Shown: positions 37,686 through 50,250, numbered from the stretch's first letter. The stretch: DNA of 64,000 nucleotides from Chrysoperla carnea (GCF_905475395.1 NC_058339.1:71514520-71578519), one strand, 5' to 3'. Numbers and translations are program-made. The notes: generated from the letters alone by a model not told the origin.

Positions 37686-38396
37686 TCAATACGGTACCCC
37701 TATATGACGATATAGTCCATCTTCTTCTTCATGGTTATTATCTTCTGGTTTATATTCGTCACTTTTCTTGCTTTTTATACTCTTTTTGTACTCCTCTGGC
37801 TCCTCTTCTTCGCTATTCGTACCGTCACTTTCTTTATTTATCGCAATCTTTTTATTCTCTTCAACATTCGTGTCTTCTTCAAGTTTTTTAATTTTTGCAT
37901 CTGTTTCTAATTCTTTCTGATAGCTAACAACTAACATCACCATGTACAAAGACATGGGTATTTCCACAATCGTTGCACTTATACATAAAATACCCTTTGA
38001 AGTTTCAGAATTCGTAAAAAAAACTATCGCCATCCTGAATATCAAAATGGAAAAAAATAATACAAAAAGTAAATATTGCCATTTAAATATTTCGATCAGT
38101 TTTGGTTTATCCTTTTTGACACCAATCCATAATATGATAAAAGCGATTATCATTGGTAAACCAATGCCAAACCCAAAAACTAAACCCACATCGATTTTTG
38201 TAGTTTTAATAAAGATATCTTCTGGCCAATCGAATGCTGTAAATACCATAATAATAAATACAGTTGACAATATAAATCCATAAATAACAGATATAAATGC
38301 TGCCCTTCGCAATGACGAGCCAAAAAAAGTTTTTTTCACAGTAAAATGATCTTCACATCCCATTGCATAAATCACAAATACGGAACTTGAAGCCAA
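37686..38396 (-). CDS. Unrecognised four-helix membrane protein (236 aa)
   Basis: I do not recognise the family. The ORF shows four clear hydrophobic segments, at about residues 31-54, 69-94, 105-128 and 133-158. A short N-terminal part contains GCEDHFTVKKTFFGSSLRRA. A highly charged C-terminal tail of about 75 residues is rich in Glu and Lys (NSEEEEPEEYKKSIK) and ends HIGVPY. The layout resembles small insect tetraspan proteins such as LAPTM-like/DUF4728 families, where a Cys-containing FxxSLR stretch precedes helix 1, but this is only a likeness. The start could be Met1 or Met12, and an upstream exon is possible. Membrane topology, protein-like composition and lack of repeats support a real gene. 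No neighbour within 12 kb gives a functional clue. Confidence 0.6.
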   Translation of the reverse strand: MASSSVFVIYAMGCEDHFTVKKTFFGSSLRRAAFISVIYGFILSTVFIIMVFTAFDWPEDIFIKTTKIDVGLVFGFGIGLPMIIAFIILWIGVKKDKPKLIEIFKWQYLLFVLFFSILIFRMAIVFFTNSETSKGILCISATIVEIPMSLYMVMLVVSYQKELETDAKIKKLEEDTNVEENKKIAINKESDGTNSEEEEPEEYKKSIKSKKSDEYKPEDNNHEEEDGLYRHIGVPY

Positions 38397-38639
38397 AATT
38401 GGCTTTTTTTGTATTACATTTTGATGAGTGAACTTTTTTATTTATTAAAATGGAATATTGTAGTTTTATATTTCAAAAAATTAATTATTCAACTGAAAAT
38501 TTGACATTTTAAAAAAATAACATGTTTATTTGCACGCTAAAGTGCACATTATTTCTGAATTATTTACACGCAAAATGTTTTTTGGCATTATTTTCTTCCC
38601 TTATCATTAGATTTAGACTAAGATTCTTATCATTAGATT

Positions 38640-38885
38640 CTTTTTAACCAACGACCAAGAAAATGCTCCTAAACGAATGAATCTATTTTCATTTTTGTTT
38701 GTTTGCTTGGAAGGAAAGATTATCAAGAGTGTCCTTACCTATGTTTCAAGTGCGACTTTAGAAAAAAGGTGATGATTTTCAAATGGGTGAATAGATTTTC
38801 TTGAAGCAAAACTAAAAACAGTCTCGATCATATTACCTTTCAAAGAATAAAGAAAAGCAAAAATCAGTTCAACCGTTTAGGAATT
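38640..38885. repeat. Two head-to-head fragments of a dispersed repeat
   Basis: At about 38645-38760 the plus strand carries GCTCCTAAACGAATGAATC and CTATGTTTCAAGTGCGA. At 38820-38885 the complement of CCTAAACGGTTGAACTGA and of GAAAGGTAATATGATCGAG is present. These are the same motifs seen in the 46720 and 10200 copies, so two inverted partial copies face each other. Confidence 0.5.
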
Positions 38886-39059
38886 ACGATTTAACTTTTT
38901 AATTTAATGTTGAAATATAATTTTTGTTTTCATTTTCTTGAATACATTAAATATTTACATAAAAGAATGGTAGAATATTATGGTAGTAAGTTGGTAATGC
39001 TTAAATGCACTTCCGAAACATTAACTTAATTCAAATACAAATTTTGAACTCTCTAACTA

Positions 39060-39930
39060 GGTTTGGTAGAGCTAAAGTAATGTGCGCAAAGCGTTAAATC
39101 AAACCGTGAGAAACATCATATTTCCATATAAAAAAAAGGCAGCTGGAGCGATGGAAATTGGTCACTTTCACCTTTTCATGAACTTTAATTTCATGCATAG
39201 ACAAATTTTAAACCGCCTAGCTCGATTTGGAGGGGATGTAGAGATGCGAAAAGCCTTTAGAACGTAGAAAATTAGAGTCACCTTCAAATCGTTGAAATCA
39301 ATCGCCGCTTTTAGAGTGATGTTCCGTTTAATAACCAACTCTAAGTATCGAATTCCATCTTATGTGAACTTAAGGCGATTGCTGGTGATGTCCAATTAAA
39401 GCCCCGTAAATTCGTTCGTTCTTGGAGTTGTAATTCGGTTAAATAACGTACCTTCACTTTTCTCCATTAACTTTTAATACGCCGACGGAAAATACGACTA
39501 AGGTATCTGCGGCATTTAAGGCCCACGGAAGTTAACAATGCTATAAATAGCATATAATTTGAATAACGGAGATAAAATATACTTTCCTGCATAGTTAGTA
39601 CATTTTGTTGTAGTGCAAAGAAAATAAAACGTTACAAAAGTTCAAAACTCTTAGAAATATTTGAATTTTTAAAAACTCATACATTGTATTGCACACGACA
39701 TATTATAAGTAACCCAAACGAGGGTGTATGTTACTTACCGTTTCTTAGGACGAAAAATTATAAAACTACACAGTAACCTGTTGCACCAACAAATCCTCGC
39801 TCGCCCTTTACAAGATGACGACCCGAGTGACTCCGGACCAATACCGTAGCGTTTACATCGATTAAGCGCACGTGTGCGTAAAGAGTGAAGTGTGATGTCA
39901 TTGTTTTGCCGCGAAATTTGGGCCTTATAC
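39060..39930. other. Less AT-rich non-coding island
   Basis: The stretch is noticeably richer in G and C and poorer in homopolymers than its flanks, for example GGCAGCTGGAGCGATGG, GCGCACGTGTGCG and GACCCGAGTGACTCCGGACC. No long ORF crosses it, and I find no second copy in the window. It could be a conserved non-coding or enhancer-like region or an old element. I cannot choose between these from sequence. Confidence 0.35.
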
Positions 39931-41749
39931 CGCTTGTACCTTATTTACCTCAAGTACCTTAAGACAGTCAATTTTGGATAGATTCATATAAAATTACATG
40001 TAGCATAGAAGCGCATATAGTTCTATAGTAACACTTGGAAAACATGCTGTGAATCTAGTATGAACGTTCGATGATGGTTGAATTTATTGTACTCTGGTAG
40101 TGGGTAGGTCCCGTTAGGTCATCAACGTATTTATTTGTGAAATAAGCAATAACTACTAAGCTTTTCTATAGTTCTGATATTGTTCCATACAAAGAGCTAT
40201 ACTTCCACACATTTACATTGTTGTTGATCAATGATTACAATTTATTACTTATTGTTGGTAAAATCCTTCTTTTACAATTAATAAATACGAAATTATTTAT
40301 TGTTTGAAGAATAATCTTTCATTTTAAATCATTCATATTTTGTAATATTATTTCGCTCGAAAATGTAGACTTAGGTATTGTATCGAGAGTCAACGGAAAG
40401 GAGCTGGTTTTTCAGCAATTTGGAGAGGATTCCATTAGAAAACCGCCTATGTCAATGTTTTTAATGTTTGCGCATCTTTACCGCCTCTTAAAAAAATTGT
40501 ACAAGAAAATGCAAAATCAGTATGCTGGTTGAGTTAGTATATCAAGGAAGCGTCTTTTGTCGCTTTCAACTTACCAACCACCCTTTGATCATTCATTTTA
40601 TGAATTATGATGGATATACTTGGTTTTTTAGGCCCAGAGCAAGTTGAGTTAGTATCATGGAAGTACCTTTTTGGAGTGTCAACTTTTTAGTACCTCCACC
40701 CAGTTTTTGTTGTTGTTGAAATATCATGTTTTTCGCAGTTCTTTAGAATTTGAACATCCAAGTAGCTTCTTCAAATCGAGTCAAAGGGTTAAAAATGTAT
40801 CTGAGAATTGAGCAAATGTAGAGCCCTTCTTGTTTTTTTGTTGTTGTTGTAAATATTCACTGAAATTAGACAAAAATTCCATTGCAATAAAAAGCATTTG
40901 ACGAGCGGGAAATATAACTTTGATGATGAAACTTTGTTGCTCTCGAGTATTATTTATTATTATCGAATGAGTATGCATTTGCGTTTTATTATTATTTATT
41001 ATCTATTATTCTCCATATGTTGTTTTTCAACATCTTTGACATAAATGCTTGTCGTGAAGTTAGTTTCAACTAGTGCTATCGGTTAAGATGAACATTAAAA
41101 GTTAAGTCATTTGGCCCAATTTCTTTCACATTTTAAACATAGAATGGTTTAATTAATTAAAAAATCAAATGTCCAAGGCTGGTAGATAAATGGAAATTTG
41201 GCAAGTTATGTATGTCTTGATAACACCCAAAAAGAGACTTTCTGTATTCAATAAATTTTTATTTTTAAAATGAAAAGCATATTCTTGAATCAAGAAAATA
41301 GTTTTTTTTGTGTTTATCCTTAATATGAAAATATGTATTACTTTGCTAAGCAGAAATTTTTAAATAATGTTGATTTATTAAATAATAAATAATCTTCCAC
41401 AATTTTTAATTATTCTTTCAAAAAATTTGTAATTAAATTATCTTTGTATCGCGTACAAGTAGTAGTTGAGGAAATAAGACATTTGACCCAGGAATCGACA
41501 CTTCGCCGAATAAGTTTTTTGATAGCTGGTGGAAAATGTTGGTCTCATTGTTAGTGTACTCAAGAAAATCATATTCATGCAAACTTGTGCTTTTTCCGTT
41601 TTACGCCCATAAAGTGGGACAGAAGTACTTTATGGATATATAAGCGTTTTGAAAAATAAAATAAAATATTAAATAAAATTAATAATTTTATGTATTGCTG
41701 AAATTGAAGCTAAAAACGTTTTTTTTTCTTCAAACGCATATATGTACAC

Positions 41750-41850
41750 AAGTGAAAACAAACAATTGACTGAGTTAATTGTTGAAATACCATGTATGGA
41801 CAGTGTTGATGACGCAATCGTTTGTTTTTTGACGCTACGTAAAGAAAGAT
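41750..41850 (-). repeat. Repeat with ACTCAGTCAATTGTTTG motif, minus copy
   Basis: Read on the minus strand it contains ACACTGTCCATACATGG, then TTTCAACAATTAACTCAGTC. Related plus-strand copies occur at 59165-59285 and 60090-60175, and a fragment at about 50505. Confidence 0.5.
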
Positions 41851-41869
41851 ACTCACTCTTAGATAGCTA

Positions 41870-42270
41870 CACATTCATAACTGATATTCCCATATAATAC
41901 ATATTATAAAATTTGCACCTAATTTGCGTCCTCGTGTGTAAACAGTAATGTTTACAAAAAAATGTTTCAAAAAAGTTGTTTATTTTTTTATAAGGAACAT
42001 TTTTTTGTATTTAAACTTTTGTTCTATCTCTAACGGTTTACAATATGGGTCCTACGGACTTAAGACCCAATTGACGTATGTTGCTCATTTACGAACTCGA
42101 CCTCACTTTTTACGTCCTAAGCACGCTATACAATTTCAGCTTGATATCTCTTTTCGTTTTTGAGTTATCGTGCTTACGGACAGACAGACCGATAGAAGCG
42201 TTACAAACTTGGGACTAATTTTAATATACTATAATATAGGTATTTCATATATACATGGTATAAAAACAGT
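41870..42270 (+). repeat. Dispersed 400-bp element, plus copy
   Basis: Landmarks in order are CGTCCTCGTGTGTAAACAGT, TTTGTTCTATCTCTAACGG, GACTTAAGACCCAATTGACG, ACGAACTCGACCTCACTTTT and CATGGTATAAAA. The same landmarks appear complementary and in reverse order at 58345-58760, so two near full-length copies exist in opposite orientation. A 71-codon ORF inside is not protein-like. The class is unknown; no terminal inverted repeat is obvious. Confidence 0.7.
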
Positions 42271-43021
42271 GAGGTTAGGTAAAAAATGCTTAGAATCGTC
42301 CAAAATATAAAGTCTAACGGCTTTAAAATTAATTTTTCGACCACAAAATAATCTTGATTTTTGTCTATTAGAGTTTTCATCGAATGTTCGCCGGCGATGA
42401 GCATAGAGATAATAACATATAGAGCATGGGAGCCATAGGCATTCCTGTGAAAGCGAGTGTCCAACAAATAATAAAAGAGCGAAGATGAGTGACCCATACT
42501 TATCTTGTCTAATCAAACTATAGTTCAGAGAGACAGATAGTTAGCTTCATTTGCTTTCCCTTCTTTTCGATGGACACATTTTAGATTGGCTCCCCTACCC
42601 TGTATGTTATTATCTGTATGGCGAGGAATCGATTCCTTGGTCAGACTGTTTGTTCGGGTTTATTTCCTCGATTATAAGAAGTAAGTAGTAAGTACGATGT
42701 TCCAATTAAGATTATAATTAGTGATTGGTGTAAATTTTACATTGCAAGCAAGTCATAAGATGATTAAATTGCAATTTTCATTAAGTAAGGTAACGGTTAT
42801 AAAAGCATACAGATTATTTACTGTTGTCGTTGTCGTCGGTATCGTGTGACATACATAAAGTACGTGTATTTCAATTTATAAAGCTCACTTTACAAAGCTC
42901 TAAAACTTTCTTTCGTTAAAACTTTCTTTAAACTATTTAATTTAGGTCAAATTAAATTTTTTTGGTTGAATGGTCGCATTTTATGAACCGTAGTTCAATA
43001 CGTATTAAGGTGCTTCATTAT

Positions 43022-43672
43022 CTCGTTTCTAGCACGTTAAAAAATCCATGAACTAAAAAATAAATGTGCTCCTGAGTCTGAGTGGATTATTTTCTCTCAT
43101 AGAACATGAATAGTCATTTTCTAGATAAAGGGGGTTGTAGAAATCTGGAGAAAAAAGTTCACCCTAACGGTATGGAAGCAACGGTAAGTCAAAAGTATCC
43201 ATTTTTTATAAACCGAGAAAAATAGTGGCAGACAAAACTTTATGGCGGTTTCGGAGGGGAGTTGGTTGAAGTAAACCGGAAAAAAGAGCGGATCCTAACC
43301 GGATAAACTCAAATGCGATTTTCTTGTTACAGTATGTATTTTTATGGAAAAGTAGTGGCATACTCCGCAGACTGGCAGTATAAATGACGGTAATTTGAAA
43401 TCAAACGTAGTAGAATTCCCAAAAAGTGCTGTTAAACAAAGAAGGTAAAAACTGAAAAAAAATTTCTGTCGCTTGCAAATAACTTACATAATGACCGGTT
43501 AGCTCTTTTTTTCTCGGATTTCTACACCTTTCTCTATCTTGAAAATAGCCGTTCTGCCGTATATATGTTCTATGAGAGAAAATGCTCCACATCGACTTAA
43601 GAGCTTATTTACTAAGCTGCAGAAAGTTAAGGTTCATGGATTTTTTGACGTGCTATATCCTAGAATAAAGTT
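43022..43672. repeat. Foldback element with arms of about 140-170 bp
   Basis: The left arm has TAGCACGTTAAAAAATCCAT, TTTTCTCTCATAGAACAT and TTGTAGAAATCTGGAG. The right arm (43500-43670) has the complements in reverse: CGGATTTCTACACC, ATGTTCTATGAGAGAAAATG and CATGGATTTTTTGACGTGCT. The element is about 650 bp and encodes no transposase. The 63-codon minus-strand ORF at 43401-43592 is simply the right arm. Confidence 0.75.
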
Positions 43673-43854
43673 TTTCGTAAAAATTAAAAAAAAATTAAAT
43701 ATACAATAAAATTTTGATAGTAAAATTACTGATGTGGATGTGATCAGCAGGCTCTTTGTCTATGATTTGGATTCTTGATAGAGTATCTCTTAGTTGGAAA
43801 ACCCAATAACCTCTCAAATTTCTTCAAAAAGTAAGCCTGGCTCTAGACGTTTGT

Positions 43855-44255
43855 TTGTTTGTGACATTTTCACGCAAAAACTAATTAATGGATTTGAATG
43901 AATCTTAACAATAATATATCTCATACATCAGAATAACACATAAGGTATAATTTGTAAAAATGTATTTTTAAAATCAATTTTAAAAATTCCATCTATGATC
44001 ATCATTTTGAACCATAAATTAAAGATTTCTGTGAAAATTTAAAATAGAAAAAAATGTAAAACAATACATCGCCATCTTTTCTGATATACTAAATGAATTA
44101 TGACTATTTTACACTTAAAAAAATTGAAAACTTTGCATATATTTTAGCAATCCCTTCGAGTATTATAGAAGGAGGATAAGTATGATTAAGAGAGATTTTT
44201 ACTATTAAGCCCAGTGAAGCGGGCGGGTATCAAGCTAGTGATATTATAAATGAGA
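43855..44255 (+). repeat. Dispersed non-coding element, copy 2
   Basis: The body begins TTTCACGCAAAAACTAATTA and includes TCATCATTTTGAACCATAAA and AAGCCCAGTGAAGCGGGCGG before ending near GATATTATAAATGAG. It matches the copies at 27590 (plus) and 48095 (minus). Confidence 0.7.
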
Positions 44256-44814
44256 TTTCTCGTATGCATTCTGCATCTTACATTTCCGTAGGACAATCAC
44301 ATACTCCTGTTTAAATTAAACTTGTTAGTTGTTAGTGCAAGAACAATTTTAAATACATTGTAACCAACCAATGTAAATACAAACAAGGGGTCAAACATTT
44401 ATAGTTCATAGCGTAACATATCTAGCCAGTTAGATACTAGCTCTACGCTACGTTAGAGGTTGGAATTATATAGGAACGTTGACAACACAATAACGTACGT
44501 TTGTATCATCAACCATGTTATTCTTCTCTTGGTACAACAGACCATGATGATGGATACACAATTATTATTATGGTGAATTGCATTCATTACTCTACACATC
44601 TATCTGTACATATTCTGGAACAACACAAGGCCCTTTACTTTGATGCTTGTATGTCTGAGGTTGTGATAACAATTGTACGGACATCATTTCAAACAACCAA
44701 ACATTATTGTTTGTACGTGGTTAATTTCTAAGTGTGTGGGTACCTTTGCAGACAGTATGTTTCAAGAATGCAGTCAGCAATGTTACGGAAATTTTTTTAT
44801 TATGAATCGTTACT

Positions 44815-45430
44815 TTTTGAGCAATTAAGGATGTACGAACGCCAGGGCAACGTTGGATAAAAGGCTAGATTTTTTTTATGTAGTTGGACTAAGGCATATT
44901 TGAAATTGTTTTTTTTTGGGAAAACAGTAGATGGATGATATGTTTTCATAGATTTCTCCAACACATATGTACAAATAATTAAAAACTATTCAAAAAACCG
45001 TTGTGCCCGAATAATTAAGGATGTATGAGACTATGAGCACGGTAGTATGGACACAAATTTAAAAAAAATATATATTTTCAATTTTGATGGTGAATTATGG
45101 TATAACTCTACAATATAAGATGAATAGTAAACATAAAATTTTTTGTTTTATGGAGTTATTTTCGAAATATCGAAAATCAAAACTTTTGTTTAAATATTTA
45201 GCTGTTTCGAAGAATGAAAAAGCTTTCGATGTTTCGAAAACTAAGGAAGATATCGAGAAATTTTATTCTTATTTTTCGTCTACATTTATGAAGTTATAAC
45301 ATAATTCATCATCAAAGTTGAAAATAAGGTACAATTGATTTCAACTACAAATCTAAACTTGCCTTGGTAATATGGTAATAATGGGGTTTAACCTCCGTTC
45401 CTCAGACATACGTCTATAACAGAAGCCTCC
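44815..45430 (+). repeat. Dispersed element with TTGTGCCCGA motif, plus copy
   Basis: Landmarks are TTAAGGATGTACGAACGCCA, CAGTAGATGG, CCGTTGTGCCCGAATAATT, and later TTATCGAGAAATTT-type sequence with a Met-start ORF (45084-45299), then AACCTCCGTTCCTCAG. An inverted copy lies at 48770-49330 and a partial one at 60180-60340. The ORF is probably not a gene because it lies wholly inside the repeat. Confidence 0.65.
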
Positions 45431-46654
45431 TCCACATCCTTATTTTTTTAATCGTTATTTATTTAAACTACATTCTAATACAATTAAATTATTATGATGT
45501 GGTTGAAATCGGTTACTTCGTTCTTATACAAGCAACAACAATGTCTAAGTAATCAAACGGTTAAAAGCATTAAGCCGGTTTCAATTTAAAAAAATTTAAG
45601 AAAAAACATCAGTAGTCTATGCAATGGCTAGACCCACTAAAAAGTGGTCTATAATATATTAGATTATTCTCATACATGTGAATAGTATTATTGTAAATTA
45701 CTATGGTTTTTTAATATCAATTTATTTATGCAACGCCTGCTTAAAACCGAATTAAATCTGTTATTGGCGTTCTATTTTAAGCTACCTGTGGTTACATAGC
45801 AAAATGATTTCCCAATAATTTATTACAGTAGTAAACTATATGTCCCTTTTAGTAAAAACCACATAGTTAATTAATACATATATATAAATTATGTGTCATA
45901 TTATGTTTGGAAGTAGGAGATTAAATGACAATCAGTGAAAAAGGAGTAATTCAATCGTTAAATGAATTGAATTTTTTTAAGGTAAGTTCCACTCAAAATC
46001 GTCAAAAATTGGTTCAGTTGAAGATGACAAATAAACCCGTTTTTTTGTATATTTGACGAATTCACAAAATTTTTTTTTATATATTTATAAAAATCATCTT
46101 GAAGAAGAAAATGGACGAATAGAAGTTTCTGAATTATTGATTTTTGAGAAATCCTTAAAATATAATGGGACAAAAATATGATGGGAAGATTTAGATGTTA
46201 CATTCGGAACTATTATATCAATCGATCATTGATCTATTGATTTTTGAATTTTTGGTTCTCAATCACTAAAGATAATTCCAAACGATCACAAATTTTAAAT
46301 ATTATGGTCCACATTAGGGATGCGTTGTTCTTATTTTCTGGGCTGCAAAATTTTTTATAGCTGACAAACGTACAGTGTGTCCCACGATGAAAGTGTATAG
46401 CTGCTATTTATAGCAATGCATTGATATGTAGATATAGATATAAATATTGGTATAGATACAAATCTTGGAAAGAATCGGTTATAACTATAATTACCGTCAC
46501 TGTATCTACGCGGCCTTTTCTTTTAATGGCCGTAGGGTCGAACAAGGGCGCAAAGTTGAAAAAAAGTTTCAGAAAAAGTGTGGGAGTTTTACTTTGAACT
46601 AATTATGCACTGGAAACTTATACTTTTAGAAAAAAATTTATTAAACCAGTGGGT

Positions 46655-46870
46655 TTTTTAACCGCCAAACTAAAAAAAATTGGTGTTATAAGTTTGACCG
46701 CTATGTGTGTGTGCTGTGCGTTTGTCTGTCTGTGGCATCGTAGCGCCTAAAAGAATGAACCGATTTTAATTTTTTTGGTTTCATTTGAAGGTAATTTAAT
46801 GGAGAGTGTTTTTAGCTATGTTTCAAGTGCGAGATTATTGTTCCGTTTTCGAAAAAGTTCAGTTTGGCAA
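46655..46870 (+). repeat. Dispersed repeat (GTCTGTCTGTGGCATCG type)
   Basis: The block holds GTGTTATAAGTTTGACCGC, GTCTGTCTGTGGCATCGTAG, GAATGAACCGATTTTAAT and GCTATGTTTCAAGTGCGA. A shorter relative follows at about 47125-47260 with GTAGTTCCTAAACGG. Others are at 10190, 30770 (minus) and 38650. Non-coding. Confidence 0.6.
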
Positions 46871-48094
46871 AGGCATGACATATAATTTCAACATATAAAT
46901 AAATATTATGGAAATGAATGGTCAAATAAACCTGGCTCCTTTCATTTCGAAATGTGAAATGGTAAAATAATTAGGTAATTCAAAACAATAATTCAAAAGA
47001 ACAAAGTCAATTCAAATATTTCAATTTCAATTATTAAAATATTTCCAAAAATTTGTCCCAAAAAATGATAGCTCTCTTAAATATCCTTTTCATCTCATCT
47101 GATGTCCTTAACCATCAATTTGATATTGATTTCAGAAGGAGTGTTATAACTTTAAAGTTTTTATCCGCGCGTCTGTGTGTTTGTCAGTGGCATTGTAGTT
47201 CCTAAACGGTCGAACCGACTCGATTGAGAAGATTTTATAGCTAAGTTTCCAAAAATCGATTTACAAGGAATAAATCGCATTTGTTGGGGGGTTTTTTAAA
47301 TTTTGTAAATTTCACCTGTTATAGTAAAAAAGTTTTCACATGCCCACAATTTACGGCCTCTTTGCAAAACCAAAACCTCTTTATCTCACTCGCTGGGTCT
47401 AGGTGTATGTTATTGTTATTTTTTGCCCAACAGGTATTTAGTTAATCCATCTATAGGCACACGGTACATCAGTGCATATAAGTTGAAAGAGTTGAGAGTG
47501 TGACAAGTGAACTGTATGGCGGTGTACAAATCTATTTGTTGAAAACGATTTTTCTTGATAAATCATGTGGTTTTTATTTCTGTTTTTCCACTTATTTTTT
47601 TCTAAATATATATCGTTTTATTGTCGTATAAAAGTTTTTACCTCTGAGCTGGACACATACAATTTTATTGTGATCATGTCCGTTGCTTTTCAAATACACT
47701 CACTCGCTTCAATTATCAACTTAAATTGTTATTTTAATTAAATTGTAAACATGAAGTTGGAAATGTGACTTTATTTTTTAATAACGTTTGCGCTGTAGTT
47801 TTATATACAGTGTAAACACAAATATATTGTGGAGAACACATGGCTTCCTTCGTTATAAACTGATCGGAAGAGATACAAGAATAGTCAAAATATATTTGTC
47901 TATCAGAAAATCGAAAATTTTTGATATCGTTGCATATATGGTAGTTCAAACAAGAGATAGTAGAGATAGATAGTTCAAAAAAGAGCTATCGTATCGCAAT
48001 GCGATTTTCGTTACTTAACCGACATTAACTTTTGAGTAAGTTGAGTATTTTATTTTATATACCACTAGTCTTTACTTTATATACCAATAGCCTG

Positions 48095-48550
48095 ATACCC
48101 GCCCGTTTCACTAGGCTTAAAAGTAAAAAATACCGCGTTATAGCCTCCACCTCTCTAGATGTGTTATTTTCAATTTTGTTAAATGTAAAATAGTCATAAT
48201 TCATTGAATATATCAGAAAAGTTGGCCATGAATGGTATGACATTAACTTTTTTAAATTTTTACAGAATACTTAAATTTATGGTTCAAAATGATGATTATA
48301 GACCTGCTCCATCTATAATCATCATTTTGAACTATAAATTACAGATTTCTGTAAAAATAGTAAAGTCAGATTAAATTTTTTTTATTTTTTAAAAATATTT
48401 CTTTATAATTTATAGCTCATGTGTTATTCTGATGTATGAGCTATATTGCTTTACAGTTTCATTAAAAACCATTCGCTAGTTTGAGCATAAAAACGTAACA
48501 AACAAATAAACAAAAAAACATCCTTACTTTCACATTTATAATATATAGAG
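48095..48550 (-). repeat. Dispersed non-coding element, copy 3 (minus)
   Basis: The plus strand begins TGATACCCGCCCGTTTCACT, passes through GCGTTATAGCCTCC and a duplicated ATGATTATAGA/ATCATCATTTTGAAC segment, and ends CTTTCACATTTATAATATA. It is the inverse of the 27590 and 43855 copies. Confidence 0.7.
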
Positions 48551-48769
48551 AAGATATCACAAATTGAGATATTTTATTCACACTCTGTATACAGGGGGGG
48601 GGCTTTTTATACTCTGTATAAAGGGTGTGTCATTTTAATCTATAATGGCTAATAGCTCGTTTTGTAGCTAACCAATTAAAAAATAACGTCTTATGGAGTA
48701 CGTCATGATCTGACATAAGATTGGACCTACTTCTTCAGGTTTCTTTCATAAACCAATTCAGATACTATT

Positions 48770-49330
48770 TGTATGTTTTTTTCTTCATGAATGTAGACGA
48801 AAAATAAGAATAAAATTTTTCGATATCTGCTTTGGTTTTCGAAATATTGAAAGCTAAATAATTCAACAAACTTTAAATTTTCGATATTTTGAAAATTACT
48901 TCAGATATCGAAAAATTTTACTTTTACTTTTCGTCTAATATTGTCAAGTTAGAACATAATTTATCATCAAAATTGAAAATATATATTTTCTTTAAATTTG
49001 TGTTTCCACTACTGTGCTCATACATCAATTAGTCGGGCACAACGGTTTGTTTTTAAAATTTATTAAGGTTTTAACTTCATTTTATATTTTTTTTTAATAA
49101 TTTCCAACCGAATAGATTAGGAGAAATTTTTTTATAAAACATATCAACCATCTACTGTTTTACCAAAACCAATGTTAAATATGCCTAATTTTGAAATCCT
49201 TTATTTATTTAAATAACCGGACAACTTCCCCCTAAAATTTTCAGTATTGATTTAGACTTAGTCCAACAACATATAAAAAAATGAAGCTTTGTATTTAAAA
49301 TTGGCTTGACGCTCGTACATCTTTTAGGCA
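48770..49330 (-). repeat. Dispersed element with TTGTGCCCGA motif, minus copy
   Basis: The plus strand reads ATCATCAAAATTGAAAATA, then TCGGGCACAACGG, CCATCTACTGTTTTACC and GACGCTCGTACATC. This is the reverse order and complement of the copy at 44815-45430. Confidence 0.65.
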
Positions 49331-49674
49331 CACACTTCACTTCATAAATAAGTCCTTAGGTTATTGATCTATTAAAATTACCATAGTCAAAAATATAATT
49401 TGATGTAAACAGAACTTGTATAATAATTGTAACTGAATGTATGAATATGTTATTGCAGCTGTAAACTCAGAGCTGAGCTGTGCAATATATACTGACGAAT
49501 ATATACTACATAAATATAATAACAATGCAATATCAGCAATAACTTTTGAATATTTATTTTTCAATACATCTGCATTATTTTATATATATTATAATTTATG
49601 CAAACTATTTCAAAATGTCACTGACATTTTTTATAAATAATCAATGAAATTGCAACAACCCATCCCTAATTGTA

Positions 49675-50250
49675 TTTTTATACCTTTTATGTGAAATATA
49701 TCAGAGTATATTAAGTTTAGTCCTAAGTTTGTAACGCTTAATAATATTAATTCTACGAACATAATTTTGGTGTAGGTGTTCTTAAAATCCTAATAGGCAT
49801 GTTTACTAAAATTTTCAAGTGAAGAATTCTTACTGCACGGACAGAAAAGTGAAGTTGGTTTTTGAAAATTTTTAGAAGTACGCAAAATATGATATGTACG
49901 TTTAGAAAGTATAGGTTAGTGACGTCATTGTCCAATATCACCATAGAGACGTATAAAAGAGATACATTGCTTATAACTTCTTCATTTTTTTAATCAATTT
50001 TAATTTCACTTTCAATTTTTGTCATGGTATTAAGTCTATTTTTACATTTTTATGCGTAATGTAGCATATTCGACATTAAGCAACTATCATATTAGTTCAT
50101 TTTCGTTTGTCAGTCTGTCCGTTATCATGATAACTCAAAAACTAATATAGATATTGAGCTGACATGCATCTTGTTAACTGTACGAGATAGAAGAAAAGTT
50201 TATACGTAAAAATGTTCCTTCTTAAACATCTTTTGTTTGAAACATTTTTG
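49675..50250. repeat. Diverged relative of the 41870/58345 element
   Basis: Shared phrases include GTATATTAAGTTTAGTCCTA, AGTTTGTAACGCTTAATAAT and TCATGATAACTCAAAAAC in the orientation of 58345. The 3' part is rearranged and the copy is longer than the family length, so it probably includes an insertion. Ends are approximate. Confidence 0.45.

Noticed and set aside
42201..42516. Two overlapping minus-strand ORFs of 95-98 codons
   Set aside because: They overlap each other in different frames and run into a dispersed repeat; one has hydrophobic stretches but this is expected from T-rich DNA.
43401..43592. 63-codon minus-strand ORF
   Set aside because: It coincides with the right arm of the foldback at 43022-43672.
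45084..45299. 71-codon ORF with Lys/Ser-rich product
   Set aside because: It lies wholly inside a dispersed repeat with another diverged copy where the frame is not kept.
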